64,000 nt of DNA. It comes from Zhengella mangrovi. Lineage in GTDB: Bacteria > Pseudomonadota > Alphaproteobacteria > Rhizobiales > Rhizobiaceae. The stretch is taken from NCBI RefSeq assembly GCF_002727065.1, contig NZ_PDVP01000003.1:62001-126000 (forward strand), read 5' to 3'. This document shows positions 27,322 through 34,133 of the stretch, one piece after another. The translations under genes and the position numbers were made by a program. The notes under the pieces were generated by a model. It saw only the letters and a program-made list of their open reading frames with translations, was not told the DNA's origin and did no database searches. The number at the start of each line of letters is the position of its first letter. The first letter of the stretch is position 1.

Positions 27322-27365
27322 GCAATTCCGGCGCAAGCGGGAACCGGTTTCGCAACCGGGATTGC
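27322..27365 (+). repeat. Dispersed Hyphomicrobiales intergenic repeat, copy 2 (stem-loop)
   Basis: The element begins GCAATTCCGGCG and contains AACCGGTTTC, and it closes with CCGGGATTGC, which pairs with the first 10 bases with one mismatch. The first 30 bases match copy 1 at 23289 in 26 positions. It lies after the DUF1638 gene and before exoD, where it could form an RNA hairpin in the transcript. Confidence 0.7.
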
Positions 27366-27453
27366 GGAAAATGCGAGGCGATAGAGCATTGGGGCGATTC
27401 AACGGGGAGCGGAAACGCTCTTGAGCGTCCGGATTGGGAAGAGCCGGGAAGAG

Positions 27454-28092
27454 ATGGACCACCACTTGCCAGCCGAGCAGCCGCGCCAGGATGCGCCACG
27501 CCGCCTCTCCACGGTTCTGCGCGACCTGGCGGCATCGACCGAGGGCCCAGTTTCGGTCGCGGCCATCCGCGATGCCCTGGGCGACCGGTCCTTTGCCGCC
27601 ATGCTCATCGTCTGCGGCGCGGTCAATCTCCTGCCCCTCCCGCCGGGAACGTCGGTCGTGCTGGGAATCCCCCTCGCCATCGTGTCCGCCCAGATGATCT
27701 TCGCCCGCCAGACCGTCTGGCTACCAACTTTTGTCCTCTCCAAGAGCCTGACCCGCGACAAGGTTGACTACGCAGTGGCAAAGCTCATCCCGGGACTGGA
27801 GCGCCTCGAGCGGATCATCCGTCCTCGTTACTGGCCGATGTCGCGGGGCCAGGCAGACCGGATGCTGGGCCTCGCCATCTTCGTTCTCGCGGTCGCGGTC
27901 ATCCTCCCGGTTCCCCTGGGCAACTGGCTCCCCGCCTTTGCCGCCACCCTTCTGTCGCTGGCGCTCTCCGAGAGAGACGGGATCCTGCTCGGCATAGGCG
28001 CCGCCATCGGCGTGGCTTCCATTGCCATCATCGTCGCGGTCATCGGGGCGGCTGGTGCAGCGGCCGGCTTCATTGCCGGCATGGTCGGCTGA
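27454..28092 (+). CDS. exoD: ExoD-family membrane protein
   Basis: About 212 residues. The N-terminal part (RLSTVLRDLAASTEGPVSVAAIRDALGDRSFAAMLIVCGAVNLLPLPPGTSVVLGIPLAIVSAQMIFAR) and the C-terminal membrane pairs (MLGLAIFVLAVAVILPVPLGNWLPAFAATLLSLAL; IGAAIGVASIAIIVAVIGAAGAAAGFIAGMVG) are the ExoD pattern. Rhizobial ExoD affects exopolysaccharide and alkali tolerance. The start is uncertain: ATG 27454 or TTG 27421. It sits between DUF1638 and the folate genes, but the repeat before it suggests it may be a later insertion in the cluster. Confidence 0.88.
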   Translation: MDHHLPAEQPRQDAPRRLSTVLRDLAASTEGPVSVAAIRDALGDRSFAAMLIVCGAVNLLPLPPGTSVVLGIPLAIVSAQMIFARQTVWLPTFVLSKSLTRDKVDYAVAKLIPGLERLERIIRPRYWPMSRGQADRMLGLAIFVLAVAVILPVPLGNWLPAFAATLLSLALSERDGILLGIGAAIGVASIAIIVAVIGAAGAAAGFIAGMVG

Positions 28093-28200
28093 CGGCGCTT
28101 TCTTCATCCTGTCGCTTTTGAAATTTCACGCGTCGCGCCGCAACCAGCGACGGCGCTCTGCCTCCGCAATTGTCAACCTCGAAAGAAATGGATCCGGACC

Positions 28201-28503
28201 ATGGCCGACCTCGTTATCGTATATTGGCGCGACATTCCCGCCCAGGTGATCGTGAAGCAGGGTCGCAAGACCGCGCGGCGGGAGCTGTCGCCGCGCTTTG
28301 CGGAGGCCATCGACATGGCCGCCATGCGCGCCGGCGCATCCGATACGGATGCCTACCTCGAAGAGTGGCGGCGGGCAGACCCCGTCGCCGTTGGAGACGA
28401 CCTCGAAGCCGAGGCAGAAAAGGCCGCAGCCGACCTGGAAGCCGCATGGCCGAAGGACCGTCTCGTTTCACTGGTTCAATCGGGAGGCCGAAATGGCAGC
28501 TGA
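28201..28503 (+). CDS. 'Virulence factor' family protein (methyl-transfer cluster accessory)
   Basis: 100 residues: MADLVIVYWRDIPAQVIVKQGRKTARRELSPRFAEAIDMAAMRAGASDTDAYLEEWRRADP, matching the small family labelled 'virulence factor' in Pfam. The label is historical and no virulence role is shown. The family is commonly encoded beside MetF-like and corrinoid genes in alphaproteobacteria. Its 3' end overlaps the MetV-like gene by 11 bases, so the two are coupled. Probably a helper of the folate-methyl branch. Confidence 0.85.
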   Translation: MADLVIVYWRDIPAQVIVKQGRKTARRELSPRFAEAIDMAAMRAGASDTDAYLEEWRRADPVAVGDDLEAEAEKAAADLEAAWPKDRLVSLVQSGGRNGS

Positions 28504-29083
28504 ACCGGCGGCAGGGGCCGCAACCGCCAAGCCGAAAGCGGGCAAGAAGCCCGCGACCGCCTACGTTCCGGCCGGCGTTTCACCGGTTTCACGGGCGCGC
28601 AAGGCCTATACCATCCGCCTGTGGTCCGTGCGCCATGCCCGTTTCCTCGAATGGGTATATGCCAGGTTCTCGGGCATGTTTCTCACCCTCCACCCGCTCT
28701 GGAATGCCGTCGGCTACCAGCGCGCCGAAGCGCCGGTGAAGTTCGTCGAGAAACGGGTAAAGGGTCTTCTCTTCGACTGCCGCATGTGCGGCCAGTGCAT
28801 CCTGTCCTCCACCGGCATGTCCTGCCCGATGAACTGCCCCAAGCAGTTGCGTAATGGGCCGTGCGGCGGTGTTCGCGCCAACGGCCACTGCGAGGTCGAG
28901 CCCGACATGCCCTGCGTCTGGGTACAGGCCTGGAAGGGCACGGAGCCGATGCGCGAGGGCCGGACCAACATCATGAACGTGCAGAAGCCGGTGGACCAGA
29001 GCCTGCGCGAAACCTCCGCCTGGCTGCGCGTGACCGCCAACGCCGCTGCCGGCAAGGAAGCCGCAAGGAATCCCGCGCAATGA
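28493..29083 (+). CDS. MetV-like protein (methylene-THF reductase C-terminal domain, Cys-rich)
   Basis: 196 residues from ATG 28493 (GGGAGG 5 bases upstream). The N-terminal ~40 residues are Ala/Lys-rich and disordered. The core carries eight Cys: FDCRMCGQC (96, 99, 102), MSCPMNC (111, 115), GPCGG (124), GHC (133) and PDMPC (141), the pattern of the MetV family, which binds zinc or Fe-S. In acetogens MetV pairs with MetF to form a reductase that takes electrons from carriers other than NADH. It overlaps the metF start (ATGA). Confidence 0.88.
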   Translation: MAAEPAAGAATAKPKAGKKPATAYVPAGVSPVSRARKAYTIRLWSVRHARFLEWVYARFSGMFLTLHPLWNAVGYQRAEAPVKFVEKRVKGLLFDCRMCGQCILSSTGMSCPMNCPKQLRNGPCGGVRANGHCEVEPDMPCVWVQAWKGTEPMREGRTNIMNVQKPVDQSLRETSAWLRVTANAAAGKEAARNPAQ

Positions 29084-30174
29084 TCGACTCGCCCGACACC
29101 AACCCGCTGGACCCCTCCGCCCCGCTCGATCCCCTGCCCGGCCACGTCTCCCGCGGCCGACTGGAGCGCGTGCTGCGCCGTGGCGAATTCGCCGTGACGG
29201 CCGAACTCAACCCGCCCGACAGCGCAGACCCGCAGGAGGTCTATGACCGCGCCGCCATTTTCGACGGCTGGGTCGACGGCATCAACGCGGTCGATGCATC
29301 CGGCGCCAACTGCCACATGTCGTCGGTCGGCATTTGCGCCCTGCTGACACGGATGGGCTACGCGCCGATCATGCAGATCGCCTGCCGCGACAAGAACCGC
29401 ATCGCCATCCAGGGCGATGTGCTGGGCGCGGCCGCCATGGGCGTGGCCAACATGCTCTGCCTGACAGGCGACGGCGTGCAGGCGGGCGACCAGCCCGGCG
29501 CCAAACCCGTGTTCGATCTCGACTGCATGTCCCTGCTCGAAACCGTTCGCACCATGCGGGATGAACAGCGGTTCCTGTCGGGCCGCCCCATCACTTCGCC
29601 GCCGCATGTCTTCCTCGGCGCCGCGATCAATCCCTTCGCGCCGCCCTACGACTTCCGCCCGCATCGCCTGGCCAAGAAGATCGCCGCCGGCGCCCAGTTC
29701 GTGCAAAGCCAGTACTGCTATGACGTGCCCATGCTGCGCGAATACATGAAGCGCGTCGTCGACATGGGCCTGCACGAGAAGTGCTTCATCCTGGTCGGTG
29801 TCGGTCCGCTCGCGTCGGCAAAGACGGCCAAGTGGATGCGGTCGAACGTTCCCGGCGTGCACATTCCGGACGCCGTCATCAAGCGCCTTGAGGGCGCGGA
29901 GAAGCAGAAACGCGAAGGCAAGCGCCTCTGCATCGACATCATGAACGAGGTCAAGGAAATCGAAGGCGTCTCCGGCGTTCACGTCATGGCCTACCGGCAG
30001 GAGGAATTCGTTGCCGAGATCGTGCATGAATCCGGCGTCCTGAAAGGCCGCAAGCCCTGGCACCGCGAAAGCCGGCCGGACGACGCGGTCATTGCCGAGC
30101 GCCTTGAGGAAATTATGGCGGAGGAAACCGAACGGCCCGCTGCCATCGTCGCCGACGTGGTCGACAGCAATTGA
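29080..30174 (+). CDS. metF: Methylenetetrahydrofolate reductase
   Basis: A 364-residue FAD-dependent TIM barrel. VTAELNPPDSADPQEVYDRAAIFDGWVDGINAVD, GICALLTRMGYAPIMQIACRDKNRIAIQGDVLGAAAMGVANMLCLTGDG, VFLGAAINPFAPPYDFRPHRLAKKIAAGAQFVQSQYCYD and VHVMAYRQEEFVAEIVHESG are the MTHFR landmarks. It interconverts methylene-THF and methyl-THF. Paired with the upstream MetV-like gene, it could run either toward methyl-THF for methionine or toward oxidation of methyl-THF delivered by the corrinoid system. A second, canonical metF may exist elsewhere. Confidence 0.93.
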   Translation: MIDSPDTNPLDPSAPLDPLPGHVSRGRLERVLRRGEFAVTAELNPPDSADPQEVYDRAAIFDGWVDGINAVDASGANCHMSSVGICALLTRMGYAPIMQIACRDKNRIAIQGDVLGAAAMGVANMLCLTGDGVQAGDQPGAKPVFDLDCMSLLETVRTMRDEQRFLSGRPITSPPHVFLGAAINPFAPPYDFRPHRLAKKIAAGAQFVQSQYCYDVPMLREYMKRVVDMGLHEKCFILVGVGPLASAKTAKWMRSNVPGVHIPDAVIKRLEGAEKQKREGKRLCIDIMNEVKEIEGVSGVHVMAYRQEEFVAEIVHESGVLKGRKPWHRESRPDDAVIAERLEEIMAEETERPAAIVADVVDSN

Positions 30175-30213
30175 CAACCCGTCCCGCAAGGGGCTTGAAG
30201 CTCAAGAGATAAC

Positions 30214-30235
30214 GATATAAAGAAGTCTTTATATC
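30214..30235 (+). promoter_or_regulatory. Perfect AT-rich palindrome before the folate:corrinoid methyltransferase
   Basis: 10-base arms GATATAAAGA (30214-30223) and TCTTTATATC (30226-30235) with a 2-base centre, perfectly symmetric. It ends immediately before the AAAGGAGA ribosome site of the gene at 30249. The left arm is identical to that of the element before bmt (14457). The site is AT-rich in a GC-rich genome, as expected for a helix-turn-helix dimer site. A SahR-type ArsR repressor is a plausible reader. Confidence 0.75.
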
Positions 30236-30248
30236 AAAGGAGACACGC

Positions 30249-31214
30249 ATGACCCGCACGATCGTTGCATCCGCGACCCGCGAAGTCGTCATCGGATTCG
30301 ACCAGCCCTTCTGCGTCATCGGGGAACGGATCAATCCGACCGGACGAAAGAAACTGGCCGCCGAGATGGTGGAGGGAAACTTCGAGACGGTGAAGAAGGA
30401 TGCGCTCGAACAGGTCGCCAACGGCGCGACGATGCTGGACGTCAACGCCGGCGTCACGGCGGTGGATCCGAACGCCACCGAGCCTGCGCTGCTCGTCCAG
30501 ACGCTCGAGATCGTGCAGAGCCTCGTCGACGTGCCGCTGTCGATCGATTCGTCGGTATCGGCCGCCATCGAGGCAGCGCTGAAGGTCGCGAAAGGCCGCC
30601 CGCTGGTCAATTCCGTGACCGGCGAGGAGGAGAAACTCGAAGCAATCCTGCCGCTTTGCAAGAAGTACGACGTGCCCGTCGTCGCCATCTCGAATGACGA
30701 AACGGGCATTTCGCAGGACCCGGATGTCCGCTTTGCCGTCGCGAAGAAGATCGTCGAGCGTGCCGCCGACTATGGAATCCCGGCCCACGACATCGTCGTC
30801 GATCCGCTCGTCATGCCCATTGGCGCCATGGGCACCGCAGGCAAGCAGGTTTTCGCCCTGCTCCGCCGCCTGCGCGAGGAACTCAAGGTCAACACCACCT
30901 GCGGCCTGTCGAACATTTCCTTCGGCCTGCCCCACCGGCACGGCATCAATGCCGGCTTCATTCCGATGGTGATCGGCGCCGGCATGACGTCGGCCATCAT
31001 GAACCCCTGCCGCCCGCAGGAGATGGAAATGGTGCGCGCGGCAAACGTGCTCAACGGCACGGACCCGGATTGCATGCACTGGATCCGCACCTACAAGGAC
31101 TACAAGCCCCATGCCGGCGGCGCGCCGGCGCCCGCCCCTGCCGCGCCCGCGGCATCGGCCGGCGGTAGCGGACGCCGCGGTGGTCGTGCAGCGCGCCGCG
31201 CGGTTCAGGGCTGA
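30249..31214 (+). CDS. Methyltetrahydrofolate:corrinoid methyltransferase (pterin-binding)
   Basis: 321 residues. The dihydropteroate-synthase-like barrel is plain: FCVIGERINPTGRKKLAAEMVEG, NGATMLDVNAGVTAVDP, PLSIDSSVSAAIEAALKVAKGRPLVNSVTGEEEKLEAILPLCKKYDVPVVAISND, TTCGLSNISFGLPHR. It moves methyl between tetrahydrofolate and the corrinoid protein at 25300. This is the size of the pterin module of MetH. Strong ribosome site and its own palindromic operator. The C-terminal ~35 residues are a Pro/Ala tail ending GGSGRRGGRAARRAVQG. Confidence 0.92.
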   Translation: MTRTIVASATREVVIGFDQPFCVIGERINPTGRKKLAAEMVEGNFETVKKDALEQVANGATMLDVNAGVTAVDPNATEPALLVQTLEIVQSLVDVPLSIDSSVSAAIEAALKVAKGRPLVNSVTGEEEKLEAILPLCKKYDVPVVAISNDETGISQDPDVRFAVAKKIVERAADYGIPAHDIVVDPLVMPIGAMGTAGKQVFALLRRLREELKVNTTCGLSNISFGLPHRHGINAGFIPMVIGAGMTSAIMNPCRPQEMEMVRAANVLNGTDPDCMHWIRTYKDYKPHAGGAPAPAPAAPAASAGGSGRRGGRAARRAVQG

Positions 31215-31281
31215 GGCCGGACGGGTGGCAGCCCCTGCGTTTGATCCCGGTGATGGCCTGGACGGCGGAACCCTCCGCCCG

Positions 31282-31521
31282 TCAGGCCCCCATGACGAGA
31301 TCGAACAGCGTGATGGTTGCCGCGCCGCCCACGAAGGTCGCCAGATTTCCGACGATCATGTCGTCTTCCATGCCCGGCGCGAACCGGGCCAGGGCGACGG
31401 TCGCCACCAGCGATCCGATCATCGCCAGCCCCAGGTAGTGGGGATGGCGGGCCCAGTGGCCCTTGATGACCCGCACGAGAAAGAACGCCGAGAAAATGGC
31501 GGACAGCATGGTGAATGGCAT
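31282..31521 (-). CDS. Small membrane protein of unknown function
   Basis: 79 residues with two to three hydrophobic segments (FTMLSAIFSAFFLVRVIKG, HYLGLAMIGSLVATVALARF, IVGNLATFVGGAATITLFDLVM). GGAGG lies 7 bases before ATG 31521. It is the only gene of the block on the minus strand and its 5' end faces the duplicated RACo fragment. No family recognised. Confidence 0.6.
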   Translation of the reverse strand: MPFTMLSAIFSAFFLVRVIKGHWARHPHYLGLAMIGSLVATVALARFAPGMEDDMIVGNLATFVGGAATITLFDLVMGA

Positions 31522-31628
31522 GGCGGTGCCTCCTCCGGAAAGGACGGCAGAATGCCGGAAAAACGCTGCGGATCGCTTAACCGGACCGTCGGGATTGTCT
31601 CGATGACCTGTTCGCACGCAGTGACGGC

Positions 31629-31733
31629 ATGACCGGACAGGCCCCATTCGTTCTCTTCATGCCGTCGGGCAATCGCGGCCGCCTTGCCAAGGGCGCGTTC
31701 CTGCCCCGCACCGCGCACGGGGGACAGATATGA
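31629..31733 (+). pseudogene. Duplicated 5' fragment of the RACo gene
   Basis: A 34-residue frame (MTGQAPFVLFMPSGNRGRLAKG...) is near-identical to the start of the RACo protein at 32089 (MSDPLVLFMPSGKRGRFPKG). In DNA, 33 of 34 bases match between 31648-31681 and 32102-32135, 454 bases apart. Homology ends after about 20 codons and the frame stops in the ATGA that starts the small membrane gene at 31730. It looks like a remnant of a duplication, or a leader coupled to the downstream gene. Confidence 0.75.
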
Positions 31734-32083
31734 CGAACCAGAAGAACAGCGCTTTCGAATACGCCAAGAAGATTTCCGACTATTTCGCGATGGCGTTGCG
31801 GGTCGGCATAGGCGCGGGCGCGGCGTTCGGCCTGTGGGAACTGGCCGGCCATGGAGGAGATACGCGGCTGCAAAACGAAGTGGCAGCGGTGGTCATCGGC
31901 GTTTGCACGGCCTACCTTGCCCTCGTCTTCATTGTCTCGGTATTCTATGATTTGCGCGGCATCGATTTCCACGCCGCCCGCCGCCGCGACATCTGGGTAG
32001 ACGTCGTCGCGCCACTGGTGGCTCTTTGTCTGCTTGTTTCCCTCGTCTATTTCGCACGCACCTCCACCCAGATGATGATGTGA
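31730..32083 (+). CDS. Small membrane protein of unknown function upstream of RACo
   Basis: 117 residues with membrane segments at about 25-40 (LRVGIGAGAAFGLWELAGHG), 50-75 (VAAVVIGVCTAYLALVFIVSVFYDL) and 90-110 (WVDVVAPLVALCLLVSLVYFAR). Its ATG overlaps the stop of the RACo-like fragment (ATGA), and RACo begins 5 bases after its stop. It is therefore part of the RACo transcription unit. No family recognised; it lies inside the 454-base unit bounded by the RACo repeat. Confidence 0.65.
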   Translation: MTNQKNSAFEYAKKISDYFAMALRVGIGAGAAFGLWELAGHGGDTRLQNEVAAVVIGVCTAYLALVFIVSVFYDLRGIDFHAARRRDIWVDVVAPLVALCLLVSLVYFARTSTQMMM

Positions 32084-32088
32084 GCACC

Positions 32089-34116
32089 ATGTCCGACCCT
32101 CTCGTTCTCTTCATGCCGTCGGGCAAGCGCGGCCGTTTCCCGAAGGGAACCCCGGTTCTTGATGCCGCCCGCGAACTCGGCGTCTACGTCGAAAGCGTCT
32201 GTGGCGGACGCGGCATCTGCGGGCGCTGCCAGGTGGAAGTGCAGACCGGCCAGTTTGCCAAGCACGGCATCACGTCGGAGGCCGGCAACATCTCCGCCTG
32301 GTCGGCCAAGGAAGCGCGCTACACGGAAAAGCGCGGTGCCCTCAAGGAAGGCCGCCGCCTCTCGTGCTCGGCGACGATCGAGGGCGATCTCGTCATCGAC
32401 GTGCCGCAGGATGCCGTCGTCAACGCGCAGGTCGTTCGCAAGAAGGCGACCGACCGGATCATCGAGCGCAATCCCGCCATCAGCCTCTGCTACGTCGAGG
32501 TCGATGAACCCGACATGCACAAGCCGCTCGGCGACCTCGACCGTCTCAAGGCGGCCCTCGGCCGCGATTGGGGCTATGACGACCTCGTCGTCGACTTCCG
32601 TCTCGTTCCCCAGGTGCAGGCAATCCTGCGACAGGGCAAATGGGCGGTCACCGCGGCCATTCATCACGATGCCGACACCGACCGTCCGGTGCTGATCGCG
32701 CTCTGGCCAGGCCTCAAGAACGAGGCCTGGGGCATTGCCTGCGATATCGGATCAACCACCATCGCCATGCACCTGGTTTCGCTGCTGTCTGGCCGGATCG
32801 CGGCGTCCTCGGGCGCTTCGAATCCGCAGATCCGCTTCGGCGAGGATCTGATGAGCCGCGTCTCCTACGTCATGATGAATCCGGAAGGCCGGGAAGCGAT
32901 GACCGTCGCCGTCCGCGACGCGATCAACGACCTGATCTCCAAGGTCTGCGAGGAGGCCGGAGCGGACCGCGCCGACATTCTTGACACCGTCTTCGTCGGC
33001 AACCCGGTCATGCACCACCTTTTCCTCGGCATCGACCCGACGGAGCTTGGCGGCGCGCCGTTCGCGCTTGCCGCGTCCGGCGCCCTTGCCCTGAAGGCGG
33101 CCGAGATCGGGATCGGCGTCAATGCAGGTGCCCGCACCTACATCCTGCCCTGTATCGCCGGCCATGTCGGCGCCGATGCCGCCGCGGCCACCCTTTCCGA
33201 GGGCCCCTACCGGCAGGATCGGGAAATGCTTCTGGTCGATGTCGGCACCAATGCCGAGATCGTGCTTGGAAATGATCGCCATACTGTCGCCTGCTCATCG
33301 CCCACCGGCCCCGCCTTCGAAGGCGCTGAGATTTCCGGCGGGCAGCGCGCGGCGCCCGGCGCCATCGAGCGCGTGCGTATCGACCCCGAAACGCTGGAGC
33401 CACGGTACCGCGTGATCGGCTCGGACCTCTGGTCCGACGAAGACGGCTTTGCCGCGTCGCTGAACGGCACCGGCGTCACGGGCATCTGCGGCTCGGGCAT
33501 CATCGAGGTCATTGCCGAGATGTTCCTCGCCGGCGTCATCTCGGAAGACGGCGTGGTCGACGGATCGCTGGCCTCCCGGTCGCCGCGCATCGTCGAGCAG
33601 GGACGCACCTTCGGCTACGTGTTGCAGGAGGCCAATCCGCGCATCGTTGTCACGCAGAACGATGTCCGCGCCATCCAGCTCGCCAAGGCGGCGCTCTATG
33701 CCGGTATTCGCCTGCTGATGCAGAAGAAGGGCATCGACAGCGTCGACATGATCCGCTTCGCCGGCGCGTTCGGATCCTACATCGATCCGAAATACGCCAT
33801 GGTGCTGGGCCTGATCCCTGATTGCGACCTCGACCAGGTCAAGGCCGTCGGCAACGCTGCTGGGGATGGTGCCCTGATGGCGCTGCTCAATCGCGGGCAC
33901 CGCCGCGAAATCGAGACGGCCGTCTCGCGCATCGAGAAGATCGAAACCGCGCTGGAGCCCGATTTCCAGCAGCTCTTCGTCAACGCCATGGCGCTGCCCA
34001 ACAAGGTCGATGCGTTCCCCCGCCTCGCCGCGGCGGTCAAGCTGCCCGAACGCAAGGTCCTTTCGGAGGTCTCCGACGGCGGCAGCCGCCGCCGTGGCGG
34101 AAGGCGCGCCCGCTGA
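32089..34116 (+). CDS. RACo-type reductive activator of corrinoid proteins (2Fe-2S plus ASKHA ATPase)
   Basis: A 675-residue protein. N-terminal plant-type [2Fe-2S] domain with Cys38, Cys44, Cys47 (CGGRGICGRC) and Cys93 (LSCSATI). A middle region joins to the ASKHA ATPase domain with GIACDIGSTTIAMHLVSLLSGR, DTVFVGNPVMHHLFLGIDP, LLVDVGTNAEIVLG and GICGSGIIEVIAEMFLAGVI. RACo proteins use ATP and a low-potential electron to reduce inactive Co(II) to Co(I). The target here is the corrinoid protein at 25300. ATG 32089 fits the domain start. The C terminus ends in GGSRRRGGRRAR. Confidence 0.93.
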   Translation: MSDPLVLFMPSGKRGRFPKGTPVLDAARELGVYVESVCGGRGICGRCQVEVQTGQFAKHGITSEAGNISAWSAKEARYTEKRGALKEGRRLSCSATIEGDLVIDVPQDAVVNAQVVRKKATDRIIERNPAISLCYVEVDEPDMHKPLGDLDRLKAALGRDWGYDDLVVDFRLVPQVQAILRQGKWAVTAAIHHDADTDRPVLIALWPGLKNEAWGIACDIGSTTIAMHLVSLLSGRIAASSGASNPQIRFGEDLMSRVSYVMMNPEGREAMTVAVRDAINDLISKVCEEAGADRADILDTVFVGNPVMHHLFLGIDPTELGGAPFALAASGALALKAAEIGIGVNAGARTYILPCIAGHVGADAAAATLSEGPYRQDREMLLVDVGTNAEIVLGNDRHTVACSSPTGPAFEGAEISGGQRAAPGAIERVRIDPETLEPRYRVIGSDLWSDEDGFAASLNGTGVTGICGSGIIEVIAEMFLAGVISEDGVVDGSLASRSPRIVEQGRTFGYVLQEANPRIVVTQNDVRAIQLAKAALYAGIRLLMQKKGIDSVDMIRFAGAFGSYIDPKYAMVLGLIPDCDLDQVKAVGNAAGDGALMALLNRGHRREIETAVSRIEKIETALEPDFQQLFVNAMALPNKVDAFPRLAAAVKLPERKVLSEVSDGGSRRRGGRRAR

Positions 34117-34133
34117 CGGTCAGGCGGGCGCCG

